DNA of 16,305 bases from assembly GCA_937967665.1 (NCBI GenBank), contig CALBSZ010000142.1, forward strand, positions 1 to 16,305. The letters run 5' to 3'. Origin of the DNA: an uncultured Planctomycetaceae bacterium. GTDB taxonomy: Bacteria; Planctomycetota; Planctomycetia; Pirellulales; Pirellulaceae. Shown here piece by piece: positions 8,101-15,079 of this stretch. Position 1 is the first letter of the stretch. Every line of letters begins with the position of its first letter. Below the pieces are notes generated by a model. The model was not told the origin of the DNA and made no database searches. It saw nothing but the letters and a program-made list of their open reading frames with translations. The position numbers and the translations under genes were made by a program.

Positions 8101-9381
8101 TCACGCGCGGTAGCTGCGGTCGAGCAAATCGATGGGATGCACGACCTGCAAGACCTGGTCCTGCAACTTGGCCTCACGCATGATTTGCAGCAGGCATCCA
8201 GCGTTTGCCGTCACGACCGTGCTGGCGCCGGTCGCCTGGATGTTGGCGAGCTTTCGGCGCGCCAGGCGATCGGCCATCTCCGGTTCCGTCAAATTGTACG
8301 TTCCCGCTGCCCCGCAACACAGTTCCGACTCGGCCAATTCGACCAGTTCGAGCCCCGGAATCTGACGCAGTAGATTTCGCGGCTGCTGTCGAACCTTTTG
8401 AGCGTGAACTAAATGACAAGCATCGTGATAGGTAACCTTAAGTTTTACCGGGCGGGGCGATGCAATCAAGCCCAGATCGTCCAGGAATTCACAAACGTCC
8501 TTCGCCTTCGCGGCAAATTCTGCAAAGTCACCGGAATCTCCCCCAAAGTGCATTCCATAGTCCTTCAGCATGGCCCCGCAGCCGGCGACATTGACAATGA
8601 TCGCGTCATAGTCCGCCGGTTTGAAAGCGGCCAGATTCTGAGCGGCCAACTGCCTGGCGGGAGCGGCGCTTCCGGCGTGAAAGTGAATTGCCCCGCAACA
8701 GCCCTGGCTGCGGGGCACAACGACGTCGCAGCCGTTTTCCTGCAGCACGCGCGCGGTGGCCCAGTGCGTGTCGCGAAACATGGCGTCGGCGACGCAGCCG
8801 GTGAACAATGCGACACGCGCGCGCAAGCGCCGCTTGGCCGGAAAGAACTCGGGCAGTTCCCCCGCATCGGGACGCAGTGGAGGCAGCATGGTTGCCAGTC
8901 GCCCCCAGCGACGCGGCAACAGCTTCCAAAGTCCGCTGCGCAGCAGCAGGCGATCCAGACGCAGCCGTTGAGCCAGTCGCGCCGGCAGCAGCGCCGCGCG
9001 CAGCCGATCGGAATACGGAAACAAGCGAAACAGGATCCACTGGTGAAACCAGTCGTCTGATTTCCGGCCCGCTGTGGAGCCCTGCTCCATGGCAACACGA
9101 AAAGGTTCGATCAACTGACCGTACTGGACGCCTGATGGGCAGGCCGTTTCACAAGCGCGGCAATCCAGGCACAAGTCCAGGTGACGCCGAACCTGTGGCG
9201 TCAATTCGAGTCGCTGGTCGGCCACCGCGCGCATCAAGTAAATCCGGCCGCGAGGGCTGTCGTTCTCATTGCCCAGTTCCACGTATGTCGGGCAGGCAGC
9301 GGTGCACAGCCCACAGTGCACGCAGTCCAGGAACTGGTCGTATTTGACGGCGGCTCCCGGATTTGCGTTTTGGATTTCCAT
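8101..9381 (-). CDS. glcF: Glycolate oxidase iron-sulfur subunit (GlcF-like)
   Basis: A 426-aa protein, close to the usual GlcF length. It has two N-terminal ferredoxin-type [4Fe-4S] motifs, C20-x2-C23-x2-C26-x3-C30 and C71-x2-C74-x2-C77-x3-C81. Two cysteine-rich CCG domains follow: TGC at about 196 with CCG at 228-230 and CG at 268; then DACH at about 320 with CCG at 355-357. This four-part arrangement is that of GlcF, which passes electrons from the FAD subunit GlcD (with GlcE) when glycolate is oxidised to glyoxylate at the inner membrane. No GlcD or GlcE is encoded in the window; upstream is an MFS transporter 100 bp away. It could instead serve another FAD-linked 2-hydroxyacid dehydrogenase. 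No good ribosome site is seen before the ATG. Confidence 0.88.
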   Translation of the reverse strand: MEIQNANPGAAVKYDQFLDCVHCGLCTAACPTYVELGNENDSPRGRIYLMRAVADQRLELTPQVRRHLDLCLDCRACETACPSGVQYGQLIEPFRVAMEQGSTAGRKSDDWFHQWILFRLFPYSDRLRAALLPARLAQRLRLDRLLLRSGLWKLLPRRWGRLATMLPPLRPDAGELPEFFPAKRRLRARVALFTGCVADAMFRDTHWATARVLQENGCDVVVPRSQGCCGAIHFHAGSAAPARQLAAQNLAAFKPADYDAIIVNVAGCGAMLKDYGMHFGGDSGDFAEFAAKAKDVCEFLDDLGLIASPRPVKLKVTYHDACHLVHAQKVRQQPRNLLRQIPGLELVELAESELCCGAAGTYNLTEPEMADRLARRKLANIQATGASTVVTANAGCLLQIMREAKLQDQVLQVVHPIDLLDRSYRA

Positions 9382-9481
9382 GAGTCGATATCGGGCAGCG
9401 ATGTTTACTTCAAAAGGAACAGAATGAGAGTGTGGTCCGGCTGCCGTTGCGCGGCGCTAGACCGAACCGTTCGAATCTTTC

Positions 9482-10855
9482 CTAAGTCGCGTTCGAAGTG
9501 ACACTCGCGTCGTCGTCCAATGTCTTTGTGCAGTCGATAAAAAACCAGCAGGCGCCCGAGATCAGGAACATGGCAGCGCCAATATTCATGACCGGTGTAT
9601 AGTCGGTGGCTCCATCTACAGTATAGCGGTCCAGGATGATACCGAAGACCAGAGGCATGGTCGCCGCGCCGATGTTTCCGGCCATGTTGATGATCCCGAC
9701 CACGGTGCCGGAAAAACGGCCGCCAATATCCGTGCAGGTGCCCCATACCGTGGGTTGCGTCCAATCGGTAAAGAACTTGACGATAAACAGCAGTCCCGCC
9801 ACGTAGGCGGCCTGGGTCTGCTGCACGGCCAGGAACATGAAGATACAGGCCACGCACTTTCCGGAAAACCCGATGCCGCTCCGCGACCAGCGGCGACTTC
9901 CGGTGCGCTGGATCATCCAGTCGTTCAAGTACCCTCCGAACATGCCTCCCAATGCACCGCCAAACAACGGCAGCGAAACGTACAGCGAAACGGCCAGCAG
10001 CGAGGCCTTCATGTCGATCCCCAACTGGTCCTTGAAGTAGCTTACCAGCAGCGATACGAAAATGACATCGGCGCCCGCGTTCATAAACTGCTGCACGATG
10101 AAGACCAGCAAGTTGGCATTCTTGACCACCTTGGACATCGGCAGCATGGCACCGCGACCCGCGGCTTGCGCAGCAACTTTGCCGTCGGAGATAAGGTGCC
10201 GCTCGGCGTCGTTCACGCGTGCGTCGTCGGCGGGCGTGCTGCGAAAGAACTTCCAGAAGGCGAGTCCAAACACGATGCCGATCGCGCTGAAGATCAAGAT
10301 CGCCACGCGCCACGACAATCCGCAGACGCCCATAAGGAGTCCGGCCAGAAGGATCGGTGATAGTGCCCCTCCGGTGCGTCCGCCAAACGACGCAATCCAG
10401 CCTTGCAGTGACGTGCGTGTCCGCGAGGGGAACCAGATCCGGCTGACTTTGGCCAGTGACGGATAGGTTCCCGCCTGGCCGATGCCAAAGACCACTCGAA
10501 TCCCGCAGAGCAGATAGAAACTGCTGGTGACCGTGATCGCCGCCAGCATGACCGACCACAAGAGGATACTGCCGGTAAGGAACAAGTGGGCGCCGAACAT
10601 GTCGCAAATCACGCCGCTGGGAATCTGCCCGAAAGCATACGGCCAAAAGAACATGCTTTCAATTGTCCCCAATTCCGTATTCGAAAATCCGTATTCGTCT
10701 TGCAGAGCGGGCCGCACGTACATCCAGGTGTAGCGATGCAGGTATAGCAGGAACGAGGTCGAGCAGGACAGGTCGAAAATCAACCAGCGGATGCCCGTCG
10801 GCTTTGCGGCTTGCGGCGGAGAAACCTCGGGAGACCGTGGGGTGTGATCAGGCAT
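9482..10855 (-). CDS. MFS transporter, anion:cation symporter (ACS) type
   Basis: A 457-aa integral membrane protein with about twelve hydrophobic helices. The first, at about 24-40, leads into LHRYTWMYVRPALQDEYG, matching the N-terminal pattern of ACS-family carriers for organic anions such as hexuronates, galactonate or glucarate. The MFS loop motif appears as GVICDMFG (81-88) and again in the second half as GGYLNDWMIQRTGSRRW. FFWPYAFGQIPSG is also typical of the family. The substrate cannot be read from sequence. Because glcF follows in the same direction, an organic acid such as glycolate, lactate or a sugar acid is a reasonable but unproven guess. No strong ribosome site precedes the ATG at 10855. 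Confidence 0.85.
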   Translation of the reverse strand: MPDHTPRSPEVSPPQAAKPTGIRWLIFDLSCSTSFLLYLHRYTWMYVRPALQDEYGFSNTELGTIESMFFWPYAFGQIPSGVICDMFGAHLFLTGSILLWSVMLAAITVTSSFYLLCGIRVVFGIGQAGTYPSLAKVSRIWFPSRTRTSLQGWIASFGGRTGGALSPILLAGLLMGVCGLSWRVAILIFSAIGIVFGLAFWKFFRSTPADDARVNDAERHLISDGKVAAQAAGRGAMLPMSKVVKNANLLVFIVQQFMNAGADVIFVSLLVSYFKDQLGIDMKASLLAVSLYVSLPLFGGALGGMFGGYLNDWMIQRTGSRRWSRSGIGFSGKCVACIFMFLAVQQTQAAYVAGLLFIVKFFTDWTQPTVWGTCTDIGGRFSGTVVGIINMAGNIGAATMPLVFGIILDRYTVDGATDYTPVMNIGAAMFLISGACWFFIDCTKTLDDDASVTSNAT

Positions 10856-11174
10856 GGCAAGATTCTGTCATCGCGGCGGCAAACGGAGAATCCACCGCTT
10901 CCGGCGGGCAGTGGTGAAGCACAGCGAGCTTCTTCGTGCGAACATTCTGACGTATACGGACAGGATTTGCTAGCGCCTGTTGCAAAACCCGGTGCGCCAC
11001 GCCGGGTTTGGAATGCGTTCGGGCAGCGAGGTGAAACGAGCGGCGATTTCGAGAAGGCGTTTTGCGGAACGGAAGCGTGGCTGGTAAGCTGGACGGGTGT
11101 CGAACTACGTCATCAGGGTGCGGTTTCGACGCAATCGCACTGGCATCGCGATAAGGAACCGACAGGATCGGCGG
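10856..11174. other. Intergenic region with a GC hairpin, no gene seen
   Basis: The gap separates the small ORF below the flagellins from the MFS gene. A plus-strand frame runs through it but has no recognisable family and overlaps the starts and ends of genes on the other strand, so it is not called. The hairpin at 10985-11009 is listed separately. Upstream signals for the MFS gene should lie here, but I cannot point to a convincing promoter. Confidence 0.4.
10985..11009. repeat. Hairpin with AAACCCGG / CCGGGTTT arms
   Basis: Eight-base perfect arms AAACCCGG (10985-10992) and CCGGGTTT (11002-11009) enclose a nine-base loop. The same arm sequence forms the flagellin 1 terminator at 11483-11515. 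This copy has only three terminal T's, so termination would be weaker. Confidence 0.5.
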
Positions 11175-11417
11175 TTATGATGACGAAACCATCACCGACA
11201 CGTCGTGCAGCATTTGTTCGACCGAAGATTCGGTCTCAGTGACGGCCAACGATTTGTCGAACCAGCCCTCGAGCTTTGCGCAATGTGAAACCGCGGTCTG
11301 CAGGTTCACGCTGGCGGTCGCGGCGATGACGCCGGCGGCAGCGTGATAGCGGTGACGGTTGCTCAGTCCACGCAGCGACATCGCGAGTCTGGGCGGGTTC
11401 AGTTGAGATGGTGACAT
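11175..11417 (-). CDS. Small hypothetical protein downstream of flagellin 1
   Basis: An 80-aa frame starting MSPSQLNPPRLAMSLRG, with GGAAGG seven bases before the ATG at 11417, a notably better ribosome site than most genes here. The frame continues 21 codons upstream, but those run through the flagellin terminator. The protein looks mainly helical, with an alanine-rich amphipathic centre (HAAAGVIAATASVNLQTAV), one cysteine and an acidic C-terminal half. I do not recognise a family. Position after the flagellins hints at a flagellar chaperone or regulator, but the intrinsic terminator in between argues for separate expression. It might be a chance frame; the ribosome site is the main support. 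Confidence 0.45.
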   Translation of the reverse strand: MSPSQLNPPRLAMSLRGLSNRHRYHAAAGVIAATASVNLQTAVSHCAKLEGWFDKSLAVTETESSVEQMLHDVSVMVSSS

Positions 11418-11482
11418 CAGATCGCCTTCCCAAAAAAAGTGCGGTGTGGAGGTTCCTGGTTTCAAAACGAATAGGGCCAAAC

Positions 11483-11515
11483 AAAAACCCGGCTTCCATG
11501 AGAAACCGGGTTTTT
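11483..11515 (-). terminator. Intrinsic terminator of flagellin 1 (possibly bidirectional)
   Basis: Arms AAAAACCCGG (11483-11492) and CCGGGTTTTT (11506-11515) pair perfectly over ten bases with a 13-base loop. Both ends are T-runs in the relevant reading direction, so it could stop transcription both ways. It lies 34 bases past the flagellin 1 stop codon. Confidence 0.85.
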
Positions 11516-11548
11516 CGTTTTCGCGACCTTGTAGTTCGCGGCCGTGGG

Positions 11549-12967
11549 TTATCGCAACAATGCCAATGCATTCTGTGGAGTACTGTTGGCAATCGAGAGT
11601 ACCGACAAGCCTGACTGCGAGAGAATCTGGGCTCGTGTCAGGGCCGCCGTTTCTTTCGCGAAGTCGGCATCTCGAATTGAACTTTCCGCTTCCGTGATGT
11701 TGGCAAGGGTGTCTTGCAGCGAGGCGATGTTGGAGCCGAGCGTGGTGCGTTCGAAGGCACCCAGGCGACCCCGGATCGAGGCGATTTTGGTGATCACTTC
11801 GTCCACGATCGCGGCGGCACCCGTAGTGTCGGTGGCCAGGTCGTTGGCCTGACCCGATCGCAGCTCGTAAAGTCGTCCCGCGGCGCCGCCGAGTTTGGCG
11901 GTGTTCGCGCTGACGATGCCGATGCCAACTTGCTGATTGCTGACTACTTGCGGTCCGAGTTGGAAGGTCGCACCTCCACCCGTGATATTGAAGTTGAAGT
12001 CGGTGCTGTCCCCTTCGGTGACGGTCGCGGACAGGGACAGGGTCGAATTATTGACCGACAGCGTATTGCCCTTGCCGTTAGAGGTGAAGCAATGAACGGT
12101 GGCGTCAATGTCCGTACCCGCGTCCCGCAAACCGCTCAGGTTCGTGGCGAACGTTCCCGAGCCGCCTTCGCTGATCACTTCCACCGCGACAAAGGCGGCC
12201 GAGCCGTATGCGGTGGAATCGAGCTCCAGCACGCCGGCGTTGTTCGTGGCGTCCACTCCGGTGGCGTCGGATACCAGATCGATAGCGGCGACGATCGAAT
12301 CCAATGAGGCACCGGCTTCAAAGGTGAACACTTCCGCACCGTCCTTACCGGAGATTTGCACGACCAGGTCGTCGTCCAGTCCAGCAGGAGCGAAGGCGCC
12401 CGTGCCGACCGTCAACTGGGCTTGAGTTGCGGCGGCGGCGATATTCACGTCGACGGCGATTTGCGAAGCCGTCCCGAAGTTCGCTTGAAAAATGTCGATG
12501 TTGGTTACTGTCGAGGGATCGGCGTCTCGAATGAAGTCCTGACTTCCGTCCAGCAGCTTGCGGCCCTGGAATGTGGTCACCTGGGAAATCCGGTCGATCG
12601 CGTCGAGCGAAGCGTCGATCTGCAGTTGATTCGCTTCGATCTGTTCCGTGCTCAAAACGCCCTCATTGGCCGCTTCTGTAACCAAACCCCGGACATCGTT
12701 CAGAATACTGCTGATCTGGCCCAGGGCACTGTCGGCGGTGGCGATCAATTGACTAGCCCGTTCGCTGTTGGTGATCGCCTTGTTAATGGCGGTGATGTCA
12801 CGGCGAAGGGATTCGCTGGCGATCAGGCCGGCGGGATCGTCCTTTCCGGCATTGATACGAAGGCCGGTGCTCAATCGCGTCAGCGACGTCTGCAAGTCGG
12901 CATTCGTCCGCCCCAGAACGTTCTGGGCGAGCAGCGAGCTAACATTGGTGTTGATTCGTGTCGTCAT
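11549..12967 (-). CDS. Flagellin 1 (filament protein)
   Basis: A 472-aa flagellin. The N-terminal D0/D1 helix region (MTTRINTNVSSLLAQNVL, LSTGLRINAGKDDPAGLIAS) and the C-terminal helix region (AESSIRDADFAKETAALTRAQIL, ending NALALLR) are conserved, as filament packing demands. The variable middle carries a flagellin-IN-like segment (EVFTFEAGASLDSIVAAIDLVSDATGVDATN). It has no signal peptide because flagellin leaves through the flagellar type III system. It is the same length as flagellin 2 and is its tandem paralogue. One residue stands out: a cysteine in VHCFTSNGKGN, where flagellin 2 reads VNGVSASGNGN. The leader lacks the GGA triplets seen before flagellin 2. It has its own terminator, and two hairpins separate it from flagellin 2, so it is probably a separate transcript. 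Confidence 0.95.
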   Translation of the reverse strand: MTTRINTNVSSLLAQNVLGRTNADLQTSLTRLSTGLRINAGKDDPAGLIASESLRRDITAINKAITNSERASQLIATADSALGQISSILNDVRGLVTEAANEGVLSTEQIEANQLQIDASLDAIDRISQVTTFQGRKLLDGSQDFIRDADPSTVTNIDIFQANFGTASQIAVDVNIAAAATQAQLTVGTGAFAPAGLDDDLVVQISGKDGAEVFTFEAGASLDSIVAAIDLVSDATGVDATNNAGVLELDSTAYGSAAFVAVEVISEGGSGTFATNLSGLRDAGTDIDATVHCFTSNGKGNTLSVNNSTLSLSATVTEGDSTDFNFNITGGGATFQLGPQVVSNQQVGIGIVSANTAKLGGAAGRLYELRSGQANDLATDTTGAAAIVDEVITKIASIRGRLGAFERTTLGSNIASLQDTLANITEAESSIRDADFAKETAALTRAQILSQSGLSVLSIANSTPQNALALLR

Positions 12968-13345
12968 GCTTTGACACCCCTAAAGTAAACGGGCCTTGTC
13001 GTCAGTTGAAACGGAGTGCGGTAGTGAATCGTTTCACTCCATCGTCCTGTTAAGCCGAAATCAGTTTCGACTTCCCAAGTCGCGGTTGCCAGAACCGTTC
13101 CGCCTTCCGCGTCTAAGCGAGTATAGGTTAGAAAAACAACACGCAACCGAAAGTGAAAAAAAAGCGTTGCAAAAAAGGCTCGTGCCCTGGGAAAAACGAA
13201 TCTCGCTGATTCGTTGCGTGTCGCCTAAATGCATAGAAAGCAAGCAGATACGGCACACAAGTTGGGCCGTAGCGTTCCTGAGCGAAATATCCCTGCCCGC
13301 CGCGAAATGCGAGCGTTTTTTTCTGGCCGGGAGCGCTGGAGTCGG
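12968..13345 (-). promoter_or_regulatory. Leader and promoter region of flagellin 1
   Basis: Immediately before the ATG is GGGG-TGTCAAAGC, with AGGGG nine bases away as the ribosome site. The block GTTTACTTTA (12990-12981) nearly repeats a block upstream of flagellin 2 (15010-15001). A 6-bp hairpin AGTGAA/TTCACT spans 13023-13038. A TATACT -10 candidate (13125-13120) has only a poor TTGCGT partner (13146-13141, 15-bp spacing), so the promoter is uncertain. I found no sigma-28 or sigma-54 pair. The region is rich in A- and T-runs, and no gene is seen. Confidence 0.4.
13195..13215 (-). terminator. Second possible terminator between the flagellins
   Basis: AACGAAT (13195-13201) pairs perfectly with ATTCGTT (13209-13215) over a seven-base loop. 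On the minus strand the stem runs into TTTTT. The stem is AT-rich, so it would be weaker than the hairpin at 13353-13384, and may act as backup. Confidence 0.45.
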
Positions 13346-13384
13346 AAAAAAACACCGAGTCGCCACGGTGCTGGCAACTCGGTG
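13346..13384 (-). terminator. Intrinsic terminator of flagellin 2
   Basis: On the minus strand CACCGAGT and ACTCGGTG (13384-13377 and 13360-13353) form the stem, extended by an inner GCCA/TGGC pairing, and are followed at once by a run of seven T's (13352-13346). It lies 26 bases after the flagellin 2 stop codon. This is a textbook factor-independent terminator. Confidence 0.9.
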
Positions 13385-13410
13385 CCGCTGATATTCATGC
13401 TCAACCGCGA

Positions 13411-14829
13411 CTATCGAAGAAGTCCCAGAACGTTCTGCGGATTCTGGTTGGCAATCGTCAAGACCGAGGTGCCCGCCTGCACCAGAATTTGAGCGCGAGT
13501 CAACTTGGCCGTCTCTTTGGCAAAGTCCGCGTCGCGAATCGAACTCTCGGCTTCCGACAGGTTAACCAGCGTCGTGTTCAACGAATTCACATTCGTCTGC
13601 AAGGTCGTTCGCACTAAGGCGCCAAGCCGGCCTCGCTGCGTGGTGACTTTGTTGATCACTTCGTCGACGATCAGTGCCGCGCCATTCGGATCGGTTCCCA
13701 GCGCGCGAGTGCCACCCGATCGAAGTTCATACAACCGGCCGTTGACTCCGCCTAGTCGACCGACGTTGAGACTGGCGATGCCGACCTGGACCTGTTGATT
13801 GGATACAACATTCGGGCCGAGCTGGAAGACGGCACCACCGCCGTTGATGGTGAAATTCACGTCGGTACTATCGCCATCCGTAACTGTCAGCGAAAGGTCC
13901 AGCGTCGCCGTGTTGACGGAAAGGGTGTTTCCGTTGCCGCTGGCCGACACGCCGTTCACAAGGGCAACAATGTCCGTTCCCGTATCCCGGATGGCGCTCA
14001 AGTTCGCACCGAACGTGCCTACGCCTGTTTCAGAAATCACGTCGACGTCAACAAAGGACTCAGAACCGTAACCCGTCGAATCCAGTTCTAACACGCCTGC
14101 ATTGTTGGTGGCCTCGACTCCCGTGGCGTCCTGAACCAGGTTGACCGCGTTGACGATCTGGTCGAGCGTGGCACCGGTTTCGAACGTGAAAACCTCGGAG
14201 CCCGTTTTGCCGCTGATTTGGACGACCAGGTCGTCCACTAGTCCGGGCCCGGCAAAGGCCGCCGTTCCCACGGTCAGCTGTGCCTGCGTTGCACCCGCCG
14301 AAATGTCGATGTCGACGGCAATCGAGCCCGTCGCGCCCAGATTCGCGACGTTGATATTGTGGTCGACGACCGTGGCGGGAATCGCCGTGGTCAAGAAGCC
14401 AAGACTGCCGTCCAAAATGCGCCGGCCTTGAAACGTTGTGACTTGGGCAATTCGATTGATCGCGTCCAGCGAGGCGTCAACTTGCAGCTGATTCGCCGCA
14501 ATCTGCTCAGAACTCAGGACCCCTGTGTTGGCCGAGTCGGTTACCAGGCCGCGGATGTCCTTGAGGATGCCACTCACTTCATCAAGGGCGCTGTCGGCCG
14601 TGGAGATCAACTGCGTCGCGCGTTCCGTGTTCGCGATGGCTTTTTCGATCGCCGTGATGTCGCGACGCAGGTTCTCGCTGGCAATCAGACCGGCAGGATC
14701 GTCCGCCCCGACATTAATCCGAAGTCCCGTACTCAATCGCGTTAGTGCCTCCTGCAGCGAACCGTTCGAATTGGTCAGATGCCGCTGCGCGATGAGAGAA
14801 CTAACGTTCGTGTTAATTCGTGTGGTCAT
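13411..14829 (-). CDS. Flagellin 2 (filament protein, csrA-proximal)
   Basis: A 472-aa flagellin with conserved ends: MTTRINTNVSSLIAQRHL and LSTGLRINVGADDPAGLIAS at the N-terminus, AESSIRDADFAKETAKLTRAQIL and NPQNVLGLLR at the C-terminus. The middle has a flagellin-IN-like repeat (EVFTFETGATLDQIVNAVNLVQDATGVEATN). It contains no cysteine, which is usual for flagellins. It lies directly downstream of csrA behind a 250-bp leader that holds a sigma-28-like promoter and a two-site CsrA target overlapping the ribosome site. That layout matches hag control in Bacillus subtilis, so this copy is the likely main target of the CsrA-FliW switch. It is a tandem paralogue of flagellin 1, with most differences in the surface-exposed middle and in residues 130-170. 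Confidence 0.95.
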   Translation of the reverse strand: MTTRINTNVSSLIAQRHLTNSNGSLQEALTRLSTGLRINVGADDPAGLIASENLRRDITAIEKAIANTERATQLISTADSALDEVSGILKDIRGLVTDSANTGVLSSEQIAANQLQVDASLDAINRIAQVTTFQGRRILDGSLGFLTTAIPATVVDHNINVANLGATGSIAVDIDISAGATQAQLTVGTAAFAGPGLVDDLVVQISGKTGSEVFTFETGATLDQIVNAVNLVQDATGVEATNNAGVLELDSTGYGSESFVDVDVISETGVGTFGANLSAIRDTGTDIVALVNGVSASGNGNTLSVNTATLDLSLTVTDGDSTDVNFTINGGGAVFQLGPNVVSNQQVQVGIASLNVGRLGGVNGRLYELRSGGTRALGTDPNGAALIVDEVINKVTTQRGRLGALVRTTLQTNVNSLNTTLVNLSEAESSIRDADFAKETAKLTRAQILVQAGTSVLTIANQNPQNVLGLLR

Positions 14830-14848
14830 ATCCTTGACACTCCGTCAA
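14830..14848 (-). promoter_or_regulatory. Two-site CsrA target over the flagellin 2 ribosome site
   Basis: On the minus strand TTGAC-GGAGT-GTCAA forms a five-base-pair hairpin with GGA in the loop (14848-14834). It is followed directly by CAAGGAT, whose GGA (14833-14831) is part of the ribosome site three bases before the ATG. CsrA dimers bind paired GGA motifs, one preferably in a hairpin loop; CARGGAU is the core of the known consensus. Binding here would hide the ribosome site. Three further GGA triplets lie upstream in the leader. Confidence 0.7.
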
Positions 14849-14988
14849 AAAAGGTTTGGCTTCCTGCGAAACACACGCTAATCTTATTTGATTCAGTACT
14901 CTTTTATTGTCGCGGCACGGCCGCCTCTCGGGGTTAGGGGATGTTTCGAGCTCCGGTTTCAAGGCCGTCACTCCACCATCTATCAGGC

Positions 14989-15016
14989 TTATCGTCGTGA
15001 GAAAGTAAACACTTTA
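14989..15016 (-). promoter_or_regulatory. Sigma-28-like promoter of flagellin 2
   Basis: TAAAGTGT (from 15016) and GACGATAA (14996-14989) resemble the flagellar sigma factor consensus TAAAGTTT and GCCGATAA. The spacing from TAAA is 16 bases rather than 15. It would give a 5' leader of about 150 bases, long enough to hold the CsrA sites. Confidence 0.55.
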
Positions 15017-15043
15017 GGTAAACTGCGAAGGTCGAGTTTACTT
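15003..15043. repeat. AAGTAAAC / GTTTACTT inverted repeat around the -35 box
   Basis: AAGTAAAC (15003-15010) and GTTTACTT (15036-15043) are perfect inverse copies. A third GTAAAC lies between them (15018-15023). The -35 element of the sigma-28-like promoter sits inside. It could be an operator or simply an AT-rich coincidence. Confidence 0.4.
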
Positions 15044-15079
15044 GGTTGAGTATTCGGCGTTCGCGGGGCGCCTGGTGTT

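Noticed and set aside
9405..10646. Long minus-strand frame (413 codons) overlapping the MFS gene
   Set aside because: It is the same strand in another frame, rich in histidine and arginine without membrane helices; the MFS frame has clear family motifs.
10811..11242. Plus-strand frame of 143 codons across the MFS upstream region
   Set aside because: It overlaps the MFS start on one side and the small ORF on the other, has no family resemblance, and lacks a convincing ribosome site.
13155..13190. Possible sigma-54 promoter (GGCAC ... TTGCA) before flagellin 1
   Set aside because: The GG and GC elements are 14 bases apart instead of 10, so the spacing does not fit.
13061..13366. Minus-strand frame of about 100 codons between the flagellins
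   Set aside because: It starts inside the flagellin 2 terminator region, is rich in cysteine and serine, and lacks a ribosome site or family.
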